From DATACZ01 sp036258795 (GTDB lineage: Bacteria; Actinomycetota; CADDZG01; JAHWKV01), in the NCBI GenBank assembly GCA_036258795.1, contig DATACZ010000031.1:1-14664 (forward strand): DNA of 14,664 nucleotides. The letters run 5' to 3'. The stretch's first letter is position 1; the number at the start of each line of letters is the position of its first letter. The translations under genes were made by a program, and so were the position numbers. The notes beneath the pieces are model-generated. The model made no database searches, was not told where the DNA came from, and worked only from the letters and a program-made list of their open reading frames with translations. This document shows positions 1-6,602 of this stretch, piece after piece.

Positions 1-185
1 GGCTCGTCCAGGCTACGGGCCAGGGCCGAGCAGGAGAGTGTGCCTGAAGTGGGACCCGCGATTACAAGACCTCAGTGTGGCTGAACAATTCACGGTGCGA
101 CCATGACCACGTGGCTGGCACTACCCGCACCTTTAACGAAGTTTTCTCAATTCTCGTCCAGTAAGGCGGATCCTGCTGAGTCGGC

Positions 186-860
186 TCAGTTAAGCCATTT
201 CTTGGCGGCCGCAACCAGATCCGCCTTGCAGGGATCTCCTACCAGAGGTCGTACGAAGAAGGGCAGCTCACGCACCATGTGCCGCATGAAAGTGACCACT
301 GAGGGATGTTGGCACATTGCGGCAACGTAGGCCTGCGCCTCTTCGGCACACATGTTCCTGCCCATGGCGGACTGGAGCTGCTGCTGGACCCCCGCCGCCA
401 CTCCGGCGAGGTCCGGGTTGGAGGCGGTTGTTTTGGCGACCAGCTCGAGCAGCCAGTTGATCATCGAGTCCTCGAGCCTGTCGCAAGTGGCTGAGGCCGG
501 AGCTGAGGGCGCGGAGATCACAGGAGTTACGCCGACCGCCGCATTCCTGGCGCGGCTTGTGACGACACGTTTTCTAACGATTTGCCCGGGCTTGGACCTC
601 GCTAGCACTGGAGGCACAGCCTCCTCGAGCACCAGCGCCGCAGCTACGAAGGGCGCATGAGGATCGAGATTCAAGTGGTAGAGGGTGGAACCGCCCTTCT
701 CTTCGGATTGCGCCCAGGGCTGTATGGCCTTTGCCGCTCCCAGCAGGGCGCCGCTCGAGGCACCGAAGGCGAGCAGGATCACCAGACCCAAGACCTTTTG
801 GGCCGGCGCAGGTGATTGAGCACCGCGGCTGCGGCCTATCCTCGCCCCGAAGGCCGGCAA
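186..860 (-). CDS. Unknown membrane-anchored or exported protein, 224 aa
   Basis: I do not recognise this protein. The N-terminus carries basic residues (R7, R10, R12, K22) followed by one hydrophobic segment at about 23-43, so it is probably a signal anchor or uncleaved signal peptide with the rest outside the membrane. Residues 85-125 are Ala/Pro/Arg-rich and look like a linker. The C-terminal part (about 125-224) is predicted helical and holds all four cysteines (C126, C171, C183, C211), which could form two disulfides. The TTG start lies 6 bases after the TAG stop of the upstream gene (867-1580), with GAGG about 9 bases before it, so the two genes are probably co-transcribed and translationally coupled. 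Both are divergent from the sigma-factor gene. Reading frame, RBS and the paired arrangement support a real gene; the function is unknown. Confidence 0.68.
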   Translation of the reverse strand: MPAFGARIGRSRGAQSPAPAQKVLGLVILLAFGASSGALLGAAKAIQPWAQSEEKGGSTLYHLNLDPHAPFVAAALVLEEAVPPVLARSKPGQIVRKRVVTSRARNAAVGVTPVISAPSAPASATCDRLEDSMINWLLELVAKTTASNPDLAGVAAGVQQQLQSAMGRNMCAEEAQAYVAAMCQHPSVVTFMRHMVRELPFFVRPLVGDPCKADLVAAAKKWLN

Positions 861-866
861 GGTGGG

Positions 867-1580
867 CTACCTCGGCCCTATTACCGCGTTTAGGACTCCC
901 CCTACGGCGCCTGTCGCCTGTCCTACGACTCCCAGCGTAAGCCCCAGAACCCCTCCCACCGCGCTGCCCACACCCCCCGCTGCTGGTGGGTCTTGCGGCT
1001 GCGCGGGTGGGGAGGCTGCAGCCAGCTGCCCCACCAGGCCGGCGATTTGCGCTGCGACGGTAGTGGCTTGTTGAACTGCAAGGTTTGCTTGATCAACGGC
1101 CTGTCCACCGGCTACTGCCTCCGCCGCGCAGCGATTGGCCGAGGCTAGGATCTGCCTGGCCTGCCCATCCAGTGCATGAGCCTGCTCCAGGCCGTTCACG
1201 GCCGCTACAGCCGACACCAGGCCTGTAAGGGCCCGAGTGACTTCGTTTATGCACCCTGGAGTTGGAGCCGCCACTACCTCTTCGACGATGACCTGCGGCT
1301 GAGCCTCTTCGTTTGGTTCGGAGACTGTTACCGGCGTGCTCTCGCCGCCTGCTTCTCCCTGGTGCTGATTCAGCCACGGGAGGTCCGGAAAGGCGAGGGG
1401 AATCGAATCCTTGACGCTTTGAGAGGAGGCGGTGGCATACGTTTGAGCGGGCACCGGTCCGGTTTGATGCTCGCCAGCCGGGAGCGCACCGGTCAAGGCC
1501 AGACCAGTCATAAGTCCGGCGACCGACATGATGAGCGCGGTGGTCCTCCAAACCCATGAGCCAAACAGCGCTCCGAACAT
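867..1580 (-). CDS. Unknown exported Ala/Gly-rich protein, 237 aa
   Basis: I do not recognise this protein. It has a hydrophobic segment at about 13-33 (signal peptide or anchor), then an acidic, proline-containing low-complexity stretch (about 36-108). An alanine-rich helical region at about 110-190 is bracketed by its only two cysteines (C110, C151). After a Pro/Gln linker comes a Gly/Val/Ala-rich hydrophobic tail (about 202-234) with repeated GGV and GxxxG-like spacing, which could pack against or into a membrane. The ATG start is well supported by AGGGAGGT 7 bases upstream. It is the first gene of a two-gene unit with 186-860 and diverges from the ECF sigma-factor gene across 208 bases. 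Export and the paired layout are inferred from sequence; no function can be assigned. Confidence 0.7.
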   Translation of the reverse strand: MFGALFGSWVWRTTALIMSVAGLMTGLALTGALPAGEHQTGPVPAQTYATASSQSVKDSIPLAFPDLPWLNQHQGEAGGESTPVTVSEPNEEAQPQVIVEEVVAAPTPGCINEVTRALTGLVSAVAAVNGLEQAHALDGQARQILASANRCAAEAVAGGQAVDQANLAVQQATTVAAQIAGLVGQLAAASPPAQPQDPPAAGGVGSAVGGVLGLTLGVVGQATGAVGGVLNAVIGPR

Positions 1581-1788
1581 CCAGTCGACCTCCCTGCGTC
1601 TTTGACTATTAATATCGGCACGTTTGGCAATTTTTTAAGGACCTCTCTTGCAGGGATGCCTCATCACGCCTGGACCAGACAGCCAGGCGAGTGGAGCCGA
1701 GTCCATCCCTGTCAGCTCAGTAACAGCGCAACAAGCCATTTGGCTCTTCGGTTTGCCAACTGGGCCACGCTCCGTTGAGTATGGGTAG
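1581..1788. promoter_or_regulatory. Divergent intergenic region between exported pair and sigma gene
   Basis: This 208-base spacer must carry the promoters of both divergent units. TTGCCAA occurs once on each strand facing its gene (minus strand at 1624-1630, plus strand at 1753-1759) and could be a -35 element, but neither has a convincing -10 at the expected distance. A TATTAA-like box on the minus strand (1609-1614) is too close to the first copy. I found no GGAAT/GTT pair of the SigH/SigR autoregulatory type at proper spacing on either strand. The 11-mer TAACAGCGCAA at 1721-1731 recurs in the whiB promoter (6592-6602). Confidence 0.4.
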
Positions 1789-2424
1789 GTGAACCTCAAT
1801 CCCCAAGCCGCCGCCCTTCAACCGGAACCGCCCGTAAGGCCCTCTGTATCCGCCGAGGACCTCAGGCGTTTCGAGGAGGACGCCCTGCCGCTGACCAGTG
1901 CTCTGTATGGGGGGGCGCTGCGGATGACGAGAAATGCTGCAGACGCCGCCGACCTGGTCCAAGAGACCTTTTTGAGGGCTTTTCGGTCCTGGCATCAATT
2001 CCAGGCGGGTACGAACCTCAAGGCGTGGCTTTTCCGGATTATGACCAACCTCTACATCAGCAACTACCGGGCAAAGGCGAGGGAGCCCCAGATCATTTCA
2101 GGAAACGATGCGGGAGACTTCGACCTGTACCAGATCCTTCTCGACCAGGGTCCCGGCGTAGCGCCCTCGGCCGAGTCGATCGTGCTCAACAGGCTTGGTG
2201 ACGACGACATCAAGCAGGCACTCGCCAACCTTCCCGAGGACTTTCGAATACCGGTGCTCCTGGCGGACGTCGACGGATTCTCGTACAAGGAGATTGCCGA
2301 TATGCTGAGTATCCCGATCGGTACGGTGATGTCCCGGCTGCACCGGGGAAGAAAAGCCCTTCAGAAGGCGTTGTGGCAACTGGCTCGCGAGCGCGGGTTG
2401 GTAGCGGAGGCAAGTGCTAAATGA
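1789..2424 (+). CDS. sigH: ECF RNA polymerase sigma factor, SigH/SigR type
   Basis: Alternative sigma factor of the extracytoplasmic-function class that directs RNA polymerase to stress promoters; SigH and SigR control thiol-oxidative and heat stress regulons in actinobacteria. Region 2 spans about 27-97, with the typical DLVQETFLRAFRSW stretch (55-68) and TNLKAWLFRI (75-84), a signature of the SigH/SigR group. Region 4 spans about 140-195, with a helix-turn-helix around YKEIADML...GTVMSRLHRGRK (166-189). At 211 aa it is a usual length and has no extra C-terminal domain. The GTG start directly follows an in-frame TAG and is the first start codon in the frame; no separate Shine-Dalgarno is visible, so a leaderless message is possible. 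The stop overlaps the anti-sigma gene as ATGA, and the gene order to pdtaS and whiB matches M. tuberculosis sigH. Specific SigH orthology is inferred from motif and synteny. Confidence 0.9.
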   Translation: MNLNPQAAALQPEPPVRPSVSAEDLRRFEEDALPLTSALYGGALRMTRNAADAADLVQETFLRAFRSWHQFQAGTNLKAWLFRIMTNLYISNYRAKAREPQIISGNDAGDFDLYQILLDQGPGVAPSAESIVLNRLGDDDIKQALANLPEDFRIPVLLADVDGFSYKEIADMLSIPIGTVMSRLHRGRKALQKALWQLARERGLVAEASAK

Positions 2425-2663
2425 GTTTAGGCGCATGTAACAGCCTTTTGGACAACCTTTATCAGCTGCTCGACGGCGAACTGTCGCCGGACCAGGTCGA
2501 TCACTTTCAGAGCCACCTGGAAGAGTGCTCGGAGTGCCTGGAGCGCCTGGGGGTCGAGCTGCATTTCACGCTGCTGGTGCGAGGCAGGTGTTCTCAGGAG
2601 AAGGTCCCTCCCCAGGTCATCGAACGAATCCGCTACGCCCTCCAATCCGAAGTCAATCCCTGA
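2421..2663 (+). CDS. rshA: Zinc-binding anti-sigma factor, RshA/RsrA type
   Basis: Small (80 aa) cytoplasmic anti-sigma factor expected to bind and hold the SigH-like factor encoded just upstream, releasing it when its cysteines are oxidised. The zinc anti-sigma (ZAS) signature H-x3-C-x2-C is present as HLEECSEC (H32, C36, C39). C6 matches the N-terminal redox cysteine of RsrA, and a further cysteine, C57, lies in LVRGRC as in the family. Its start overlaps the sigma stop as ATGA, giving a fixed stoichiometry by coupling; GGAGG lies 10 bases upstream. Length and cysteine layout match RsrA/RshA. Redox control by thiol-disulfide exchange is known for the family and inferred here. The gene is followed by a 57-base gap and the SDR gene on the same strand. 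Confidence 0.9.
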   Translation: MSLGACNSLLDNLYQLLDGELSPDQVDHFQSHLEECSECLERLGVELHFTLLVRGRCSQEKVPPQVIERIRYALQSEVNP

Positions 2664-2720
2664 CGCGGCCTCGCCGCAACAACTTTGCCGGGGGTCGACT
2701 GATGCCTGAAAAGTGACCTC

Positions 2721-3506
2721 GTGGATCTGGGGCTAAAAGACGTCCCAGCCGCGGTTGCGGCGGCAAGCCGAGGGCTCGGCTACGCCACGGCTCTGGAGCT
2801 GGCTCGTGAAGGCGCTCGGGTGGCAATCTGCGCGCGCCACCGGGAAGAGGTTGAGAGCGCGGCCAGCTCCATAAGGCGGCAGACCGGGGCTGTCGTGGAG
2901 CCGGTCACTGCGGACGTCGCCACCACGGAAGGCGCTGAAACCTTTGTCAGAGCCTCCGTCGACTCGCTGGGTGGACTTGGCGTGCTGGTGGCGAACGCCG
3001 GCGGCCCTCCCACCGGGAGCGTAGCTAGCTTCGACGACGACACCTGGGTCCAGGCGTTCGGGCTCAATTTCATGTCGACGGTCCGGATGGTCAGGGAGGC
3101 CCTCCCACACCTCACCGCCTCCCCTTGGGGGCGTGTGCTCGTGATCACTTCCACCGCGGCCAAGCAGCCGATTGCCGGCCTGGGTCTCTCCAACTCAATG
3201 CGAGCGGCCGCCAGTGGGTTTGCCAAGACTTTGTCGGCGGAGGTGGCCGCCAAAGGGGTCACCGTCAACTGCATCATGCCTGGATCCATACTCACCGACC
3301 GGTGGCGTTCTCTTGCAGGAGTCCCCGCCGATGCCGGACCCGATCACCCCGCCTTGGAGCATGTGGCGCAGCAGGTCCCGGTGGGCCGGCTGGGAAGTAC
3401 GGAAGAGTTTGCCGCCGTGGCTGCCTTTCTGTGCTCTGAGAGAGCCTCCTATGTAACCGGCGTGAGCATCCAGGTGGACGGGGGCATGACGAGAAGCCTC
3501 TTCTGA
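2721..3506 (+). CDS. Atypical short-chain dehydrogenase/reductase (SDR)
   Basis: Rossmann-fold SDR of normal length (261 aa). The nucleotide-binding loop ASRGLG (15-20) is present, although the usual TG before it is replaced by alanines. NAGG (92-95), N116, S144 and the C-terminal VTGVSIQVDGG (245-255) are also typical. The catalytic YxxxK is missing: at the aligned place the protein has S157 and R161 (within LSNSMRAAASG). This substitution occurs in a known branch of FabG-like proteins that are often annotated as 3-oxoacyl-ACP reductases, so I do not assign a substrate or assume classical chemistry. The GTG start has no clear Shine-Dalgarno, but an in-frame TGA a few codons upstream limits alternatives. 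It follows the anti-sigma gene on the same strand and may belong to that operon; it converges with the peptidase gene after 21 bases. Confidence 0.85.
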   Translation: MDLGLKDVPAAVAAASRGLGYATALELAREGARVAICARHREEVESAASSIRRQTGAVVEPVTADVATTEGAETFVRASVDSLGGLGVLVANAGGPPTGSVASFDDDTWVQAFGLNFMSTVRMVREALPHLTASPWGRVLVITSTAAKQPIAGLGLSNSMRAAASGFAKTLSAEVAAKGVTVNCIMPGSILTDRWRSLAGVPADAGPDHPALEHVAQQVPVGRLGSTEEFAAVAAFLCSERASYVTGVSIQVDGGMTRSLF

Positions 3507-3527
3507 GGGCAACCGTGTGGCCCCCGG

Positions 3528-4706
3528 CTAGCCCTGTACCAGTGCCGCTAGCTCGAAGTGATGGCCATCGGGGTTGGACCACCGGCCGCCCCACCGAAAT
3601 CCCCACTTCTCGAAAATGGCCACCACCCTCGGATCCATCTTGGGCTTCTGACCAAGTGGGTTCTCGGAGACGTTGATGTCAACGGCCAATCCCCAAGCGT
3701 GCATCGAGATCGGCCTGGCACGGTCCCTCCCGACGAACCGGGGAACGTAGCAACCTCCGTACTGTCCGGGTTTGATCAGTTGGGCAAGCCCGGCGCTTTG
3801 GATCTCCTTTAGAGCGGCCTCAAGCTGCGGAACCATGACCCGGTGGCATGTCACCGATCCGAGGATTGGCACCCTTCTGCGGACGATGTGGCTGGCCACC
3901 CAGGCCCGGTCCTGTGTGATGGTCCCGTCTTCGTTGGATTCGAACCGAAAAGACCCGATAGCCCTCTGAGCCGACTTACCGACGAAGAAGCTCCGGGCAG
4001 GAGCGTCGATTCTCTCGAACTTCACCCCGGGGATGACCTTTGTGAGGCCGGTCTGGACATTTCTGACTCTTGCACCTTTTTGCAGCCCCACCACCAAGAG
4101 CTTGGGGTCGCCTAGCCCCAGCAGGTGAGCCTGCTGCATGGAGATCAGAACCCCCGCGAAATTCGGCACTCCGTTGGTTGCCAGCCCCCCAACCTGAATC
4201 ACGTGCTTGCCCGAGGGCCCCTTGGCCGCCAAGGTTCTAACCGGTTTTCCTCCGAACATCGGAAACTGCTCGTGTGCGATGAAGGTCTCGGCCTTGCCCA
4301 GGCCCTCCCAGACGAAGTCGGCTTGGGCGGTGGCAGCTGGCGTCAGAGGGCGGAACTCTTGAGGGTCGACTGCCGCAACACTGACCTCGGTAGTCCCGCT
4401 GTCGGATTCGACCGTGAGGTTAGAGAGGAGCACCCGGGCGGCAGCCCCTACGCCGGGAACCGTTCGAGCCAGCCTGGTCATCTCCGGTGACACGCCGTCC
4501 GGGACGGTGGCCCTCAGAACAGGGGTCACCGGGTTAACCGGCTTTGGAGATTCCGCAACGGGAGAGAGGGTGAATTCGGAGCCGGGTGGAACCGTCACCT
4601 CTCGAGGCCCGGACCGCTCCCTAACAAGCAGCCCTACCCCTGCCGCGATGGGCAGCACGACGCTCAGTGCGATGAGAACCATGCCCACCCGACCTCTTAG
4701 GTGCAT
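3528..4706 (-). CDS. Membrane-anchored M15 (VanY-like) peptidase with MacB-like N-terminal domain
   Basis: Probable cell-wall peptidase (D-alanyl-D-alanine carboxypeptidase or L,D-/D,D-endopeptidase type) acting outside the membrane. Residues 8-28 form one membrane segment preceded by arginines. The C-terminal domain (about 285-392) shows the M15 zinc site: SMHAWGLAVDIN supplies H336 and D343, and DGHHFEL supplies H383; the GGRW near 373-376 is also typical of this branch. Residues about 80-235 (VPGV, AAVDPQEF, GVLISMQQAHLLGL, VVGL) resemble the extracytoplasmic core domain of MacB/FtsX-type permeases, which I recognise only by pattern. The ATG at 4706 lacks a good RBS; an ATG at 4682 has AAGAGG (4693-4698) 10 bases before it but would drop the basic N-terminus. 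The substrate is not deducible; the fold of the C-terminal domain is secure. Confidence 0.85.
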   Translation of the reverse strand: MHLRGRVGMVLIALSVVLPIAAGVGLLVRERSGPREVTVPPGSEFTLSPVAESPKPVNPVTPVLRATVPDGVSPEMTRLARTVPGVGAAARVLLSNLTVESDSGTTEVSVAAVDPQEFRPLTPAATAQADFVWEGLGKAETFIAHEQFPMFGGKPVRTLAAKGPSGKHVIQVGGLATNGVPNFAGVLISMQQAHLLGLGDPKLLVVGLQKGARVRNVQTGLTKVIPGVKFERIDAPARSFFVGKSAQRAIGSFRFESNEDGTITQDRAWVASHIVRRRVPILGSVTCHRVMVPQLEAALKEIQSAGLAQLIKPGQYGGCYVPRFVGRDRARPISMHAWGLAVDINVSENPLGQKPKMDPRVVAIFEKWGFRWGGRWSNPDGHHFELAALVQG

Positions 4707-4744
4707 GTGAACGATGTTAAGCCGTTTGAACGTAAGCTTTGTTT

Positions 4745-6214
4745 ATGCCAACGACGCTTACGACAAGTCTCCGGGCAAAGATCGACCTAAAGGACCATGA
4801 GGTCGAGTACTTGACCCTGCTGCTCGGCTCCTGGCAGCTGATCGCCGACCTGTCATTTGCTGACCTGCTTCTGTGGTGCCGGATGGCGGACGGGAAGGGC
4901 TTCATATGCCTTGGGCAGATGCGACCGTACACCACCCAGACCCTGCATCCCGAGGATCTGTTTGGCCGGGTCTTAAGAGCGGAGGAGCTACCGATCGTGG
5001 ACCGTGCCTACCACGACACCAGGGCAGCAAGGCTTGATGAGCCCGTATTGGTAGATGGGATGCCGGTCCGGATGGAAGCCATACCGGTGCCGGTAGGGGA
5101 CCGAGTGGCGGCGGTAATGACCAAGGAGGGTGCGCCCTTGAAGGATCGCCGCTTGGGACACTTGGAGCAGAACTATCTCGAGTGTGCCACTGCTCTGGGA
5201 CGGATGGTGGCCGAGGGCACGTTTCCCTTCCCGGGGACTGCACTGGATCCGGAGGTGTCTCCCAGGGTGGGAGACGGGATGATACGTCTGGACGCCTCAG
5301 GCAGGGTCATCTACGCAAGTCCAAACGCCATGTCGGCCTATCGCCGGCTAGGCATCATGTCCAATATCGAGGGGCAACAAATCCTCGACGTAGATGTGGA
5401 TGCCTCCGCCAGCTCGATCGCCTTGAAGCTGGGAATCCCTGCGGAAGCCGACGTGGAGGTGGGGCCGTCCGTCGTTCTACAAAGAGCCATACCGCTGCTC
5501 AGCGGTCCAGACCGCACGGTGACCGGAGCTCTTCTTCTCGTTCGGGACGTAACCCAGCTGAGATTCCGTGAGCGCGAGCTTCGCCGCCAGGAGTCCGTGG
5601 TGCGGGAGGTGCACCATCGGGTGAAGAACAACCTGCAAACCATTGCAAGCCTGCTCAGGCTCCAGGCCCGGCGGCTTCCATCCGAGGCCAAACAAGAGCT
5701 GGAGGTAGCGATCCGAAGGATTGCCTCCATTGCCCTGGTTCACGAGACCCTTTCGAAGGATCCAACACAGGATGTGGAGTTTGGTGAGGTAGCCGGCCGC
5801 CTGGTCGACATGGTAGCCGAGGGCCTGGTGCACCCTAGAGCCAACATCAAGATCCTGCTCGGCGGAGATCCGGGGCCACTGCACTCCGATCTGGCCACGC
5901 CCCTGGCTGTGGTTCTGGTCGAGCTTCTCCAAAATGCCGTCAAACACGCCTTTGGACCGGATGGGGGAGTGGTGACCGTTACCCTCAGCAAGCACGGCGA
6001 CCGGCTGCTGATGGTGGTGGCGGATGATGGGCGAGGCTTGGGGCAGGGTTACTCGATGCAGGGGGCTGGTTTGGGGCTGCAGATAGTAAGGGAACTGGTG
6101 GAGAGTGAGCTGGGTGGCGATCTCAGTTTCGTATCGGATGGTGGGACAAAGGTATCGGTAGATATCCCCGCCGAGCCCCCCGCTCGGCTCAGGCCCTACG
6201 CCCTGGAGTCCTAG
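4745..6214 (+). CDS. pdtaS: PdtaS-like cytosolic sensor histidine kinase
   Basis: Soluble sensor kinase without membrane segments; the M. tuberculosis homologue PdtaS (Rv3220c) phosphorylates the ANTAR RNA-binding regulator PdtaR. Residues about 20-155 match the PdtaS N-terminal GAF domain, including SWQLIADLSFADLLLW (29-44). A PAS domain follows (about 179-268). The HisKA_2 dimerisation helix has EVHHRVKNNLQ (288-298) with the phospho-acceptor in H290/H291. The ATPase domain has an N box around N397, DDGRGLG (427-433) and GAGLG (440-444). C55 aligns with one cysteine of the mycobacterial pair, while the second position is M59. I chose ATG at 4745; a TTG two codons earlier (4739) is also possible. 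No pdtaR lies in the window. It is divergent from the peptidase gene by 38 bases and convergent with whiB. Confidence 0.92.
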   Translation: MPTTLTTSLRAKIDLKDHEVEYLTLLLGSWQLIADLSFADLLLWCRMADGKGFICLGQMRPYTTQTLHPEDLFGRVLRAEELPIVDRAYHDTRAARLDEPVLVDGMPVRMEAIPVPVGDRVAAVMTKEGAPLKDRRLGHLEQNYLECATALGRMVAEGTFPFPGTALDPEVSPRVGDGMIRLDASGRVIYASPNAMSAYRRLGIMSNIEGQQILDVDVDASASSIALKLGIPAEADVEVGPSVVLQRAIPLLSGPDRTVTGALLLVRDVTQLRFRERELRRQESVVREVHHRVKNNLQTIASLLRLQARRLPSEAKQELEVAIRRIASIALVHETLSKDPTQDVEFGEVAGRLVDMVAEGLVHPRANIKILLGGDPGPLHSDLATPLAVVLVELLQNAVKHAFGPDGGVVTVTLSKHGDRLLMVVADDGRGLGQGYSMQGAGLGLQIVRELVESELGGDLSFVSDGGTKVSVDIPAEPPARLRPYALES

Positions 6215-6225
6215 AGCCCCACTCC

Positions 6226-6252
6226 GCCGCTAACCCCTAGCGTACTAGCGGC
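6226..6252. terminator. Inverted repeat at convergent kinase/whiB ends
   Basis: GCCGCTA (6226-6232) and TAGCGGC (6246-6252) form a perfect 7-base stem with a 13-base loop. An alternative shorter hairpin pairs CGCTA (6228-6232) with TAGCG (6238-6242). It lies where the convergent pdtaS and whiB genes end and overlaps the last codons and the stop of whiB. No T-tract follows on either strand, so a role as a bidirectional terminator is only plausible. Confidence 0.35.
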
Positions 6253-6536
6253 TGCTGAGGACGGCGGCCCGAGAGCAGAGACTTTCTCTCCTCCTCGGAT
6301 AGTCCGCCCCACACCCCGGACTCCTGATGGGTGTCGAGTGCCCACTCCAGGCACTCTTGCTTGACTGGACAGGGGCGGCAGATCGCCTTGGCTTGCTCGA
6401 TTTGATCCAGGGCCGGGCCCGTAGTTCCGATCGGAAAGAAGATGTCGGGGTCGGGAATCTCCCTGCAGTTAGCCCTCTGCCGCCAGTCGCTCTCAGGGGA
6501 CGCGCCCGGTTCCAGGTAGAACGTGATTTCTTTCAC
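6237..6536 (-). CDS. whiB1: WhiB1-like iron-sulfur transcription regulator
   Basis: Actinobacteria-specific WhiB protein, 99 aa, that binds a 4Fe-4S cluster and acts in transcription with the primary sigma factor. The four cluster cysteines are C24, C53, C56 and C62 (CRPCPVKQEC holds the last three). The turn GVWGGLSEEER (74-84) and the basic C-terminus are typical. The motif DPDIFFPIG (29-37) and the convergent position beside the PdtaS gene match M. tuberculosis whiB1 (Rv3219), an essential NO-responsive regulator; assignment to the WhiB1 subgroup is inferred. The GTG start is preceded by CTCCTC rather than a Shine-Dalgarno. Seven codons upstream lies an in-frame ATG that runs into TAA after four codons. 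A good promoter is visible at 6574-6602. Confidence 0.92.
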   Translation of the reverse strand: MKEITFYLEPGASPESDWRQRANCREIPDPDIFFPIGTTGPALDQIEQAKAICRPCPVKQECLEWALDTHQESGVWGGLSEEERKSLLSGRRPQQPLVR

Positions 6537-6573
6537 GAGGAGTTAACGTTCAGTCATGGTCGGGGCAGGAGGG

Positions 6574-6602
6574 AGAATATGACGGCACTGTTAACAGCGC
6601 AA
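6574..6602 (-). promoter_or_regulatory. Candidate housekeeping-type promoter of whiB
   Basis: On the minus strand, TTGCGC (6597-6602) and TATTCT (6574-6579) are separated by 17 bases and each matches its sigma-70 consensus at four of six places. Transcription would begin near 6567, leaving a leader of about 30 bases before the GTG at 6536. A 16-base near-palindrome (6585-6600) built on CTGTTAACAG lies between and over these boxes and could be an operator. Confidence 0.5.

Noticed and set aside
1..185. Possible tail of a plus-strand gene (frame 1 open to a TGA at 88-90), or a tRNA-like 5' segment on the minus strand at 1-24
   Set aside because: The open stretch is under 30 codons with no recognisable sequence, and the tRNA resemblance is limited to a few bases without a T-arm or anticodon arm in the window.
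176..189. CTGAG-TCGG-CTCAG hairpin at the end of the first unknown gene, as a terminator
   Set aside because: The stem is only 5 base pairs, it overlaps the stop codon and no T-tract follows on the minus strand.
1093..1557. Long overlapping open frame on the minus strand within the second unknown exported gene
   Set aside because: It is in another frame of a gene with a strong RBS and signal sequence, and its Arg/Gly/Ser-rich translation is typical of GC-rich shadow frames.
1753..1782. Leaderless promoter for the sigma gene (TTGCCA plus a -10 near 1777-1782 placing the start of transcription at the GTG)
   Set aside because: The -10 candidate GAGTAT matches only half of the consensus at 18-base spacing, so the spacer is described as a whole instead of calling this promoter.
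3506..3535. AGGGC/GCCCT inverted repeat between the convergent SDR and peptidase genes as a terminator
   Set aside because: Five base pairs with a 20-base loop and no T-tract is within what chance gives in GC-rich DNA.
5477..5995. 172-codon open frame antisense to the kinase gene
   Set aside because: The plus-strand frame encodes clear kinase motifs here; the antisense frame shows no domain and is expected from GC-rich codon use.
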